Positions 9,152-17,582 of a stretch of DNA of 64,000 bases are shown piece by piece. Source of the DNA: an uncultured Flavobacteriaceae bacterium. Lineage in GTDB: Bacteria; Bacteroidota; Bacteroidia; Flavobacteriales; Flavobacteriaceae. A program made the translations under genes and the position numbers. The stretch covers positions 1-64,000 of the forward strand of contig CAJWPZ010000003.1 of NCBI GenBank assembly GCA_913045325.1, written 5' to 3'. The notes under the pieces are model-generated. The model ran no database searches. It saw only the letters and a program-made list of their open reading frames with translations, and was not told where the DNA came from. Position 1 is the first letter of the stretch. The number at the start of each line of letters is the position of its first letter.

Positions 9152-10057
9152 ATGAAAACTAAAACAAGCATCACAACCTACATTTTTGACTTGTTTCTTT
9201 CAGAGAAAACCAGAGCAAAGACAGAAAAATTAATTCTTAAACTGGCCCTGTTTAGTTTTTTTATTCATCTAGTAATAATCTACTTAATTAAGTTTGATTT
9301 TTTAGCGCAACCTATAAACTCAGAACTATTAACAAATCCTATATCTGCAGTTTACACTCCATTTTCTTTTATTTTAATATATGAGGTGTATCTATTGATA
9401 TACTACCTGCCAAAATCTTTCACCACCTATATAACAAAGCAGTACGAGATCATCACCCTTATAATTATTCGTAAATTATTTAAAGACTTATCAACCCTTG
9501 AGCTTACCGCAGATTGGTTTGAAATAAAAGGAGATTTGCAATTTACCTATGATTTATTAGCGTCGCTTGTTTTGTTTTATTTAATCTTTTTATTTCAAAA
9601 ACAAGGCAAACAAAAAACTAAAAAAGCCATTGAAGAAAACAATGTAATTCAGAGGTTCGTGAAAAGAAAAAAAATAGTTGCAGTGATACTTGTGCCATTA
9701 TTTTTTACCATGGCATTGTACACCCTTATTGATTGGTCTGCAGGGCTCTCTATTACAACAGATACAATACCGTCTTTTGAAAGCATCAACAATTTATTTT
9801 TTGATCAATTTTTTACGGTACTAATCTTAGTGGATGTAGTACTGCTTTTGATATCTTTCTTTTACACAGATCAATTTCATAAAATTATTAGAAACTCTGG
9901 TTTTGTTATCTCTACCATACTAATTAGAATGTCCTTTGCCGTAACTGGGTTTATAAGTACTATTTTAATTGTAGTTGCTGTACTTTTTGGATTGGCAATA
10001 ATAGCAATTCACAACAAATATGAGGAAAACCCCCTACCGAGTTCATCTAGCAATTAA
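9152..10057 (+). CDS. Multi-pass inner-membrane protein of unknown function
   Basis: A 301-residue hydrophobic protein with about seven predicted membrane segments. Approximate positions are 27-46, 63-90, 142-163, 175-196, 216-242 and two at the C-terminus (about 250-290). The N-terminus and the loop around residues 165-180 are basic and probably cytoplasmic. I recognise no catalytic motif or named family. It stands alone between the DUF3050 gene and the secreted esterase, with about 120 and 196 bp of flanking spacer, so context gives no function. The ATG at 9152 is the first start in frame. Confidence 0.7.
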   Translation: MKTKTSITTYIFDLFLSEKTRAKTEKLILKLALFSFFIHLVIIYLIKFDFLAQPINSELLTNPISAVYTPFSFILIYEVYLLIYYLPKSFTTYITKQYEIITLIIIRKLFKDLSTLELTADWFEIKGDLQFTYDLLASLVLFYLIFLFQKQGKQKTKKAIEENNVIQRFVKRKKIVAVILVPLFFTMALYTLIDWSAGLSITTDTIPSFESINNLFFDQFFTVLILVDVVLLLISFFYTDQFHKIIRNSGFVISTILIRMSFAVTGFISTILIVVAVLFGLAIIAIHNKYEENPLPSSSSN

Positions 10058-10253
10058 AGCTTTTTTTTAGGTGTTTGTTTTTAAACGCCCTTTAACCAAA
10101 AAATGATGCAAACTATAAAAATATGCGCATCTAATGTTTTATTAATTCTTGTTTTTTTAATACCCCATAAGAACAAACTCAACTTTAAGGGCATTAAAAA
10201 TTATTAATAAACTTTATTTAGTAAATTGTAAAATAATATCTTATTTATAAAAA

Positions 10254-12068
10254 ATGAAACAAAAATACACCTCCCTAATATTAATTATTTTATGCGTATT
10301 ATTTGCCCTAGAGATAAAGGCACAGTATACAGATTTTGAGCATGATGGTATTACCAGACAGTATATCTATTATGAGCCTGAAACCTTAAATCAGCAAATG
10401 CCTCTGGTAATTGTAATGCATGGCTACTCTGGTGATGCAAATAGTATTAGAAATTACTCTGATATGAATGATTTTGCAGATCAATACGGTTTTGCCGTTT
10501 GTTACCCAAGGGGTACAGTAGACGATGGAGGAAATAGATTTTGGAATGTAGGCTATGCATTTCATCCAAATGAAACTGTTGATGATGTTGGTTATCTAAC
10601 TCAACTAGCACAATACCTGCAGCAAACCAATGGGTTAAACCCAGACTATACTTTTGCAACCGGTATGTCTAACGGTGGAGAAATGTGTTATATGCTTGCC
10701 TGCCAAGCTTATGATACTTTTAAAGCTGTAGCGCCAGTGGCTGGTATGATACTGCAAGATATTCTAGACCAGTGTGATGCTGCTCCTGGAATACCAGTGT
10801 TTGAAATTCATGGATCACAAGATGGGGTAACTCCCCTTGCTGGAGACCCAGACAATAATGATGGATGGGGCTCCTACCCTAGTATTGAAGATACCATTGA
10901 TTATTTTGTAGAAAAGAACGGCTGTACTACACTAATAGAAGGGACGGTGCCAAATACAGATACCTCTGATGGTAGCTTTATAGTGAGTGAAAAATATATA
11001 TATGGTGTTAATCAAAATGAAGTTTGGTACTATAAAGTTGTAGGTGGAGGTCACGACTGGCCTGGTAGCGGCGGTAATATGGACATAGAGGCTGGAGAAC
11101 AGGCTTGGCTCTTCTTTCAAAATTATATTGACAATAATATAGTTGTATTAGATCTAGACGCAGCTATCTCTGTAAATGTTCCAGAAACTACCTGTGGTGA
11201 TACTATAATAACACCATCTGTGAGTCTTACTAATTTTGGATTAAATAATATTACAGTTGCCCAAATGACATGGCAAATTAATGAAGGTGATATACAGACA
11301 ATTAACTTTGACGGCACCTTAACTCAAAATGAAACTCAAACCTTTATACTTGACCCAATTGATTTGACAGAGGGATCATACGTTTTCAACGCAGAACTAG
11401 TTTCTGTCAATGGGGTTATTGACCAAAATACTCAAAACAATACCGCAGCAACATCTTTTGATATTGGTGGTAGTGGCAATGAATATGTAACACAGCAGGT
11501 TACTTTAGAATTATTTACTGATGAGTGGGCAGAAGAAACTTCTTGGGAGTTTAGAGAAATTGGAGGTGCTGTTTTATATTCTGGTAGTTATAACCAATCA
11601 GATGATAACACAACATTTATAGAGGCCTTTGACGTTGCACCGGATAATTGTTATGAGTTTGAAATTTTTGATTCTTACGCAGACGGTATTTGCTGTGAAT
11701 TCGGAGATGGTTTTTATAGCTTAACTGCAGATAATGGAGATGTTATAATTGATGGAGGTGAATTTGAAGGTAGTGAGATAACAGAAATAAGTATTGGTGA
11801 AGAACTATCTACTAGTGATGCTTTTTTAAATAGTATTTCTTTGTATCCAAATCCAGCAAACAGTGAGATTACACTAAGTATTGAAAATACAAATGATATT
11901 TCTTCATACCGTGTTTATAATACCCTTGGACAATTATTACAAACAGGAACCCTACAGGCAAATAAAGAAGTAATCTCTGTTTCAAAATACACTATTGGAG
12001 TGTATTTTATTGTAGTAAAAAATACAGTAACAAGTATGGAGTCTACCTTGAGGTTTGTTAAAGAATAA
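10254..12068 (+). CDS. Secreted CE1/PHB-depolymerase-like esterase with type IX secretion sorting domain
   Basis: A 604-residue exported enzyme. A signal peptide spans residues 1-23. Residues 25-300 form an alpha/beta hydrolase of the LpqC/feruloyl-esterase (CE1) type. Its nucleophile is Ser139 in GMSNGG, the oxyanion-side HGYSG is near residue 56, the acid-side segment is HGSQDGVTP, and the base-side segment is GGGHDWPGSG. Next comes a CARDB-like beta domain (about 305-405), then a module with the Cys-rich DGICCEFGDG motif common in Bacteroidetes secreted proteins. The C-terminal 75 residues (from SISLYPNPA) are a Por/type IX sorting domain. It probably cleaves esters on plant or algal polysaccharides or polyesters outside the cell. 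The substrate is unproven, and no secretion genes lie nearby. Confidence 0.85.
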   Translation: MKQKYTSLILIILCVLFALEIKAQYTDFEHDGITRQYIYYEPETLNQQMPLVIVMHGYSGDANSIRNYSDMNDFADQYGFAVCYPRGTVDDGGNRFWNVGYAFHPNETVDDVGYLTQLAQYLQQTNGLNPDYTFATGMSNGGEMCYMLACQAYDTFKAVAPVAGMILQDILDQCDAAPGIPVFEIHGSQDGVTPLAGDPDNNDGWGSYPSIEDTIDYFVEKNGCTTLIEGTVPNTDTSDGSFIVSEKYIYGVNQNEVWYYKVVGGGHDWPGSGGNMDIEAGEQAWLFFQNYIDNNIVVLDLDAAISVNVPETTCGDTIITPSVSLTNFGLNNITVAQMTWQINEGDIQTINFDGTLTQNETQTFILDPIDLTEGSYVFNAELVSVNGVIDQNTQNNTAATSFDIGGSGNEYVTQQVTLELFTDEWAEETSWEFREIGGAVLYSGSYNQSDDNTTFIEAFDVAPDNCYEFEIFDSYADGICCEFGDGFYSLTADNGDVIIDGGEFEGSEITEISIGEELSTSDAFLNSISLYPNPANSEITLSIENTNDISSYRVYNTLGQLLQTGTLQANKEVISVSKYTIGVYFIVVKNTVTSMESTLRFVKE

Positions 12069-12126
12069 TAAAAAAAAAGTATGAGTGCAGTATTTTATCT
12101 TATTAAAAGATGAAATTTAACTGCTT

Positions 12127-12882
12127 TTAAACCTCTCTTTTCACAACCAACACATTTGGTTTTAAATGAATAAGCCCTATTAAGTGCAAGAATTGCATGA
12201 TCTTGTAAGTAATATCTATTTCGTGCCAGCGCACCCCTCCGAAATTGGCTCTAGTACTATGTTTGTGATGGTTGTTATGATACCCCTCACCCATCATTAA
12301 AAAATCAAATTTAAATAGGTTTTTGGAAGTGTCTTTTGATTTGAAATTTACATATCCAAAAATATGACCGTACCAGTTTATAATAACCCCATGTATAGGA
12401 GCCATTAACAAAGCAACTGGAAATAACAGCCATTGCCAAGCAGAAGTAGTATACACAAAAAAGAAAGAGAAGTAGGCAATACTCCAAGCCAAACGAGAAA
12501 ACCAAGAACTTGCAAAGGCATCAAAACGTTTCCACTGGGGTACATTTTTAGTAAACTTTGGCTCTACTACTATTTGCTGTTTATTAATTTGATAGTAAAT
12601 ATTTTTAGTTTTCCACATCATGGAAAATATATTTAAATCATATTTTGGTGAGTGTGGATCCTTTTCTGTATCTGCGTATGCATGATGCATCCTATGCATC
12701 ACACCATACCCATAAGCGCTCAAGTAGTTTGAACCTTGAAAAACCCAGGTTAAAATAAAGGTGATGCGCTCTGCAGTTTTAGACATGGTATAGGTTTGAT
12801 GGGCGGCATACCGGTGAAGAAAAAAAGTTTGAAAAAAAAGCCCGCCGTACCATAGTACGACAATAAAAAGTAATATAATCAT
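12127..12882 (-). CDS. Acyl-CoA (fatty acid) desaturase, membrane bound
   Basis: A 251-residue integral membrane desaturase. The three histidine boxes of the stearoyl-CoA delta-9 type are present: HRYAAH at residues 23-28, HRMHH at 63-67 and HNNHH near the C-terminus. These bind the diiron centre that inserts a double bond into fatty acyl chains. Hydrophobic segments flank the first box and follow the second. At 251 residues it is at the short end of the family and lacks a fused cytochrome b5. It lies 57 bp downstream of the Crp-like regulator on the same strand. A membrane-fluidity role is inferred from family knowledge. Confidence 0.9.
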   Translation of the reverse strand: MIILLFIVVLWYGGLFFQTFFLHRYAAHQTYTMSKTAERITFILTWVFQGSNYLSAYGYGVMHRMHHAYADTEKDPHSPKYDLNIFSMMWKTKNIYYQINKQQIVVEPKFTKNVPQWKRFDAFASSWFSRLAWSIAYFSFFFVYTTSAWQWLLFPVALLMAPIHGVIINWYGHIFGYVNFKSKDTSKNLFKFDFLMMGEGYHNNHHKHSTRANFGGVRWHEIDITYKIMQFLHLIGLIHLKPNVLVVKREV

Positions 12883-12939
12883 AGGTTAAGTTATACTATA
12901 AAAGTAAACCTATTACTGCTTTCAAACAATGAACCTAAA

Positions 12940-13512
12940 TCAATAAATACGTTTTCTTATTCTACTTAGCGCTTGAGGTGTTACACCAATGTAAGAACTT
13001 ATATACTTTAGAGGGATCACACTTAGAAGTTCTGGCCGCTCTTTAAATAAAGAAATATAGTGCTGCTGTGCAGTTAAATTTAATAAAGACTGTTCTCTTT
13101 TAGATTTTATTAAAAACAAGCGTTCGGCAGTTAATCTACCTATTAAATTACCAAACTGCGTGTGTTGGTAAACTTTCTGTAAATCTGTATATGAAATACT
13201 ATATACATGAGTTTCAGAGAGTGTTTCTAGCTCATATAATGAGGGCCTTCTTGTTAAAAAAGAATCATAGGCGCTTATAAATTGGTTTTTAAAACTAAAG
13301 CCAAAAGTCACTTCTTTCTCTTTTAGCTCTTTAGGTATATAGAGTCTAACCAAACCTTTATCGATAAAAGAGATGTGATTTTCTACCTCCCCGTATTTTA
13401 AAAAAATAGTGTGTTTTTTAAAAACTCTAAGTACTAACTTAGAAGAGAAATACTCCCAGTCTGAGTCAGAAATCACAGAGATTTCTTCAATATGCTGTCT
13501 TATAAACTCCAT
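12940..13512 (-). CDS. Crp/Fnr-family transcriptional regulator
   Basis: A 190-residue regulator. Residues 20-110 form a cyclic-nucleotide-binding-like beta barrel (FLKYGEVENHISFIDKGLVR). The C-terminal winged helix ends with YISSYIGVTPQALSRIRKRI, a recognition helix of the flavobacterial Crp/Fnr subgroup. No Fnr-type cysteine cluster is present, so it is not an iron-sulfur oxygen sensor. The ligand is unknown. It sits between menB (20 bp upstream, same strand) and the desaturase downstream, so it may be part of the men transcript or regulate the desaturase. Confidence 0.88.
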   Translation of the reverse strand: MEFIRQHIEEISVISDSDWEYFSSKLVLRVFKKHTIFLKYGEVENHISFIDKGLVRLYIPKELKEKEVTFGFSFKNQFISAYDSFLTRRPSLYELETLSETHVYSISYTDLQKVYQHTQFGNLIGRLTAERLFLIKSKREQSLLNLTAQQHYISLFKERPELLSVIPLKYISSYIGVTPQALSRIRKRIY

Positions 13513-13532
13513 TAAATTATTTCAGATAAAAA

Positions 13533-14369
13533 TTATGGCAACCATTTTTTCTCAAAATTTGGAGCTCGTTTTTCTAGAAAAGCATCTCTTCCTTCTTTAG
13601 CTTCTTCTGTCATATAAGCTAGACGCGTTGCCTCTCCAGCAAATACTTGCTGACCAACCATACCATCATCGGTTAAATTCATGGCAAATTTTAACATTTT
13701 AATAGATGTTGGAGATTTACCCAAAACCTCTTGAGCCCAGTCAAAGGCAGTTTGTTCTAATGTATCGTGCGGTACTACAGCATTTACCATACCCATATCA
13801 AAAGCCTCTTGCGCAGAGTAGTTTCTTCCTAAAAAGAAAATCTCTCTTGCTCTTTTTTGACCCACCATTTTGGCTAGATAAGCGCTACCATACCCACCGT
13901 CAAAACTTGTTACATCTGCATCTGTTTGTTTAAAAATAGCATGTTCTTTACTTGCCAGGGTCATATCACACACAACGTGCAGGGAGTGGCCACCTCCAAC
14001 GGCCCAACCCGGGACCACACAAATGACAGCCTTAGGCATAAATCTGATCATACGCTGGGCATCCAAAATATTTAATCTATGGTACCCATCATCTCCAACA
14101 TATCCCTTTTCACCTCTAGCCTTTTGATCTCCTCCACTACAAAAGCTCCAAACTCCATCTTTACTCGAAGGCCCCTCTGCAGATAACAACACTACACCAA
14201 TACTGGTATCTTCTTGCGCATCATGAAGCGCATCTAGTAATTCAGAGGTTGTTTTTGGTCTAAAAGCATTTCTAACCTCTGGCCTATTAAATGCAATACG
14301 GGCCACGTTATTAGATTTTTTATAGGTGATATCTGAGTATTCTTTTACGGTTTTCCAGTTGGGTATCAT
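13533..14369 (-). CDS. menB: 1,4-dihydroxy-2-naphthoyl-CoA synthase
   Basis: MenB closes the second ring of menaquinone by converting o-succinylbenzoyl-CoA to 1,4-dihydroxy-2-naphthoyl-CoA. Crotonase-fold motifs are clear: NRPEVRNAFRPKT, the oxyanion-hole FCSGGDQKARG, the CVVPGWAVGGGHSLHVVCD segment and FDGGYGSAYLAKMVGQKRA. The frame stays open back to 14408, but the conserved N-terminus (MIPNWKTVKEYSDI) begins at 14369. That start gives 278 residues, the usual length. It lies on the same strand as menD, menF and menI, separated from them by an exported protein gene on the other strand and a CvfB-like gene. menA, menC and menE are not in the window. Confidence 0.95.
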   Translation of the reverse strand: MIPNWKTVKEYSDITYKKSNNVARIAFNRPEVRNAFRPKTTSELLDALHDAQEDTSIGVVLLSAEGPSSKDGVWSFCSGGDQKARGEKGYVGDDGYHRLNILDAQRMIRFMPKAVICVVPGWAVGGGHSLHVVCDMTLASKEHAIFKQTDADVTSFDGGYGSAYLAKMVGQKRAREIFFLGRNYSAQEAFDMGMVNAVVPHDTLEQTAFDWAQEVLGKSPTSIKMLKFAMNLTDDGMVGQQVFAGEATRLAYMTEEAKEGRDAFLEKRAPNFEKKWLP

Positions 14370-14437
14370 AAGTGATTTGTATTTTAGCTCAAATATAACA
14401 ATTAGCAATGTGAACCAATATGCTTTAATTTCAAATT

Positions 14438-14947
14438 ATGAAAAACCTATTTACAATTATCACGGTAATTTTTAGTGTTAGCATATCCTTTTCCCAAAAT
14501 GATTTTGAGACACGCTATTATACCATTGGTCCTAGATCGCTAGTTTCTCCTAGTAGTATAGCGTTTGTTTTAGATCAAAAGCCTAATAAAATTAAAAGCT
14601 CCTTTACCCTTGGAGAGGCTCCAAGTTATCAAAATACGTTAAATACAAATGCAATAAGTACAAGTAATTACTGGCAGCCTGTAGATATTGCCCAAGCAAT
14701 GACCAGTAGCACTATTGCATATAATAACTCGCAATTTGACACCTCAAAGCTTAAAGAGAAACAATTTGGATTTTCTATCCAAGGAAACGGTGGAAATACA
14801 AGTTTTGAATTTAGTGATGGCAAAACCAGAGTTCGCAATGATGTATATAAAGAACAAGGAATGCCATTTTTACAAAACAGATACCAAAGGCCTTATAATA
14901 CAATAAACCCTTTTAGGGTAAATAGAGGTATTTACTATGGTAATTAA
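14438..14947 (+). CDS. Small exported protein of unknown function
   Basis: A 169-residue protein with a good signal peptide (residues 1-19, cleavage near FSQN). The mature part is rich in Asn, Ser, Thr and Gln and has no domain I recognise. The C-terminus is Arg/Asn/Tyr rich (NPFRVNRGIYYGN), compatible with a periplasmic or outer-membrane-associated protein. It is the only plus-strand gene inside the men cluster. It is divergent from menB (68 bp) and converges on the CvfB-like gene with 6 bp between the ends. A perfect 7-bp-arm hairpin lies across that junction. The function is unknown. Confidence 0.7.
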   Translation: MKNLFTIITVIFSVSISFSQNDFETRYYTIGPRSLVSPSSIAFVLDQKPNKIKSSFTLGEAPSYQNTLNTNAISTSNYWQPVDIAQAMTSSTIAYNNSQFDTSKLKEKQFGFSIQGNGGNTSFEFSDGKTRVRNDVYKEQGMPFLQNRYQRPYNTINPFRVNRGIYYGN

Positions 14948-14963
14948 TGGTAGCTATACCATT
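14946..14963. other. Hairpin across convergent gene ends
   Basis: AATGGTA (14946-14952), loop GCTA, TACCATT (14957-14963) form a perfect 7-bp stem spanning the stop codons of the exported protein gene and the CvfB-like gene. There is no long T-run, so termination is only possible, not clear. Confidence 0.35.
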
Positions 14964-15796
14964 TGATCTATTAGCTCAATACCATCGGGCTTGATAAGTA
15001 TTTGCTTGTCTTTATAGAGGGTTCCAATTGCCTTTTTAAAGCTCTTTTTACTCATCCCTAACTCATTTTTAATCTCCTGTGGGTCAGACTTATCATGAAG
15101 TGGCATAAAACCTCCAGCTGCCTTTAACTCATCTAAGATGAAATTGGCATTAGGTTCTATACTTCTATATCCTGGAGATTGTAATACTACATCTATTTTA
15201 TTGTCTTCTCTTACGCCTTTAACATAGGCTTTCATGGTATCTCCAGTACGAATATCTTCGAAAATATCATTAACAAAAATAAGCCCTTTGTGTGTGCCGT
15301 TAACAATAACATTAGCGCCAAGGTCTGTAATATGGGTTACCATAATGGCAATCTCATCAAATTTCTGAAGCGTTACACTGTCATTGTTTAAGTATTTATT
15401 GGTCTTACTAGAACCTACCAATCTATTGGTTTGCTCATCCATAGACAAATAAACAATATACCAGTTACCCACTTTCATGGGTCTTGCCTGTTCTTTAAAG
15501 GGAACAAATAATTGTTTCTGTACACCCCAATCCATAAAGGCGCCAAACTCATTTACATCACTGCAATGCAAATATCCAAAGTCATTTAAAAGTACGTGAG
15601 GGGTTAGGGTTGTTGCAACAGGGCGTTCTTCATAATCAAGATATACAAACACCTCTAGCATATCGCCAATATTGAAATTCTCTGGTTTGTATCTATGGGG
15701 TAGTAAAACTACATTTTCTTCTGTATCACCTAAATACAAGCCGGGATCTGTCTCCCTTAAAATCTCTAATGTATTGTATTCTCCTAATCGTATCAT
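14954..15796 (-). CDS. S1-like RNA-binding protein, CvfB family
   Basis: A 280-residue protein that matches the CvfB architecture: tandem S1-type OB folds followed by a winged helix. The first OB region spans about residues 1-65, the central ones about 65-215 (LHCSDVNEFGAFMDWG, FVNDIFEDIRTGDTMKAYV), and the winged helix follows (NELGMSKKSFKKAIGTLYKD). CvfB proteins bind RNA and affect virulence or translation in Firmicutes; the flavobacterial role is not established. The open frame extends to 15811, but a TACCTTTG box covers 15801-15808. The start must therefore be the ATG at 15796, four bases past the box. Confidence 0.85.
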   Translation of the reverse strand: MIRLGEYNTLEILRETDPGLYLGDTEENVVLLPHRYKPENFNIGDMLEVFVYLDYEERPVATTLTPHVLLNDFGYLHCSDVNEFGAFMDWGVQKQLFVPFKEQARPMKVGNWYIVYLSMDEQTNRLVGSSKTNKYLNNDSVTLQKFDEIAIMVTHITDLGANVIVNGTHKGLIFVNDIFEDIRTGDTMKAYVKGVREDNKIDVVLQSPGYRSIEPNANFILDELKAAGGFMPLHDKSDPQEIKNELGMSKKSFKKAIGTLYKDKQILIKPDGIELIDQMV

Positions 15797-15800
15797 AGCG

Positions 15801-15808
15801 CAAAGGTA
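15801..15808 (-). promoter_or_regulatory. -7 box of the CvfB-like gene, leaderless arrangement
   Basis: On the minus strand TACCTTTG (TAnnTTTG) ends four bases before the ATG at 15796. Transcription is therefore expected to begin at or within a base or two of the start codon. This rules out the upstream in-frame start at 15811. Confidence 0.65.
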
Positions 15809-15886
15809 CACTTTTCATTCATCAAAAAAATAATAACTAGTTTAATAAACTAGGTGCTTGCTAGCCAAAAACAAAGGGAACAAAAA

Positions 15887-17554
15887 TTATTTTATATAGT
15901 CAAAATAAGACAATAAAACACTGTCATTAATGTGTGAGGGAGTAAAAATCTCTAAAACTTTTGGACTGTTAGAGTTTTCAAAAAAGACTGCAAGTTGAGC
16001 CTTTAAAGAAGACATATCATTGGCACTTTGGTAGTCAAACCCATGCATGTCACTTAGCTGGCTGGCAGTAAGTTGATGCTTGGTTTCAAAAAATGTATCA
16101 AAAGAAGGAACCTGTTTTGCATCAGGCAGAATCCTAAAGATACCTCCACCACTATTGTTTATAATAATAATTTTAAAATTACTTGTGATGTATTGGTTCC
16201 ACAGTGCATTACTATCATAAAAGAAACTCAAATCACCGGTTATAAAAACCGTTGGTGTTTTACACACGTGCGCCGCACCAATAGCCGTAGATGTGCTGCC
16301 ATCTATACCGCTGGTTCCTCTGTTGCAAAAAATAGCATGTGAGGGGTTCATTTCAAACAATTGTCCGTAGCGTATGGTTGAGCTATTACTTAATTGTAAT
16401 TGTATGTTATTGGGTAATGCTTTAAAGAGTTGAGAAAAAACTAAAAAGTCTGAAAATGGAATCTCTTTAAGATACAGCTCGTGCTTTTGTAATCTTTGGT
16501 TTTTAACTCTTAACCAATCTTGTTGGTAGGTACTAATGGTTTTTTGGGTAAGAGATAAAAATTCTTTAAAAAAGTGATTTGGAGAACAACGCACATGCTT
16601 TGTCAAACAAAAATAAGTGTCAAATGCTTTTTTTGAATCTATATGATAATGAACCTTTGGCGGATAATCCCTTAAAAACTTCTTTATTTTTTTTGATACC
16701 ACCATACCACCAAAAGTGATTAAAACCTCGGGCTGTAGCGCTCTAAAATCACTGATCTCAAGAGGAGCTATTAGTTGATCTATGGCTGGAAAAAAGTTGG
16801 GGTGATGCACATTAGAGGTAGTCTCTGTTAAGACAACTACGCTAGAATCTTCTGCTAATTGACTAATTATGTTTGCTTCCAAGCTATTTGGAGGCAGTAC
16901 ACCAGTTAGAATCATTTTTTTGGAAGATGAATTCCAATGGCTTGCAATTTCAGAAATAAGCTCTTGATTATCAGTATGTTTTGTAACAACAGTAGGGTGA
17001 TTCTCAGGAAAAACTGAGGGTGTAGTTACAATATCATATAAAGGCTCAGAAAAAGGCAGGTTAAGATGTACAGGGCCACTTTGAGAAATAGCTATAGATA
17101 AAGCAGTATGTATTTGGTCTTCATTATATTTTTGAAATTCTTCTCCTTCTGTGCAGGCGCCGCTATACAAGATATGATTGGCAAATACATTTTCTTGTTT
17201 AATAGTTTGCCCATCTCCAATTTCAAGTAAATGAGCTGGACGATCTGCAGATAACACCACTAAAGGTATATCACTATAATAGGCCTCTGCGATGGCTGGA
17301 TAATAATTAAGTAGTGCAGAGCCTGAGGTGCAAACTAGTGCAACAGGACGCTGTAATTGCTGGGCAAGCCCTAATGCAAAGAAAGCAGCACACCGCTCGT
17401 CTACTATTGAAAAATTTGTGAAAGAGGTTGTGCCTGTAAAACCAATAGTAAGGGCTGCATTTCTTGATCCAGGAGAAATAACGATATGGTCAATACCGTT
17501 GTCTAGACAGAGTTTTGTTATGGTTTGAGAGAGTATTTTACTAGAAAATTGCAT
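15887..17554 (-). CDS. menD: 2-succinyl-5-enolpyruvyl-6-hydroxy-3-cyclohexene-1-carboxylate synthase
   Basis: MenD is the thiamine-diphosphate enzyme that joins isochorismate to 2-oxoglutarate in menaquinone synthesis. At 555 residues it has family length. The N-terminal pyrimidine-binding domain carries HIVISPGSRNAALT and the DERCAAFFALGLAQ segment with the ThDP-activating glutamate region. The C-terminal ThDP domain carries NRGTSGIDGSTSTAIGAA and FITGDLSFFYDSNALWNQ (the GDxSFxxDxN metal motif). It lies 28 bp downstream of menF on the same strand, with its own -7 box in the gap. The start ATG at 17554 fits both the family and the promoter. Confidence 0.96.
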   Translation of the reverse strand: MQFSSKILSQTITKLCLDNGIDHIVISPGSRNAALTIGFTGTTSFTNFSIVDERCAAFFALGLAQQLQRPVALVCTSGSALLNYYPAIAEAYYSDIPLVVLSADRPAHLLEIGDGQTIKQENVFANHILYSGACTEGEEFQKYNEDQIHTALSIAISQSGPVHLNLPFSEPLYDIVTTPSVFPENHPTVVTKHTDNQELISEIASHWNSSSKKMILTGVLPPNSLEANIISQLAEDSSVVVLTETTSNVHHPNFFPAIDQLIAPLEISDFRALQPEVLITFGGMVVSKKIKKFLRDYPPKVHYHIDSKKAFDTYFCLTKHVRCSPNHFFKEFLSLTQKTISTYQQDWLRVKNQRLQKHELYLKEIPFSDFLVFSQLFKALPNNIQLQLSNSSTIRYGQLFEMNPSHAIFCNRGTSGIDGSTSTAIGAAHVCKTPTVFITGDLSFFYDSNALWNQYITSNFKIIIINNSGGGIFRILPDAKQVPSFDTFFETKHQLTASQLSDMHGFDYQSANDMSSLKAQLAVFFENSNSPKVLEIFTPSHINDSVLLSYFDYIK

Positions 17555-17559
17555 CTAAG

Positions 17560-17567
17560 CAAAGATA
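17560..17567 (-). promoter_or_regulatory. Internal -7 box of menD, leaderless arrangement
   Basis: On the minus strand TATCTTTG ends five bases before the menD ATG at 17554, inside the 28-bp menF-menD gap. It suggests menD can be transcribed independently of menF from a leaderless mRNA. Confidence 0.6.
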
Positions 17568-17582
17568 GTGATACCAATATAA

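Noticed and set aside
10058..10110. Possible terminator hairpin after the membrane protein gene
   Set aside because: The GGTGTTTG/TAAACGCC arms pair only with a G-T wobble and an end mismatch and are not followed by a convincing T-run.
13970..14369. Extended N-terminus of menB from 14408
   Set aside because: The extra 13 residues upstream of M14 are hydrophobic and not conserved, and MIPNWK is the standard MenB start.
16073..16342. Open frame of 89 codons opposite menD
   Set aside because: It is antisense to conserved menD motifs, and its translation is rich in Cys/Ile/Thr with no domain.
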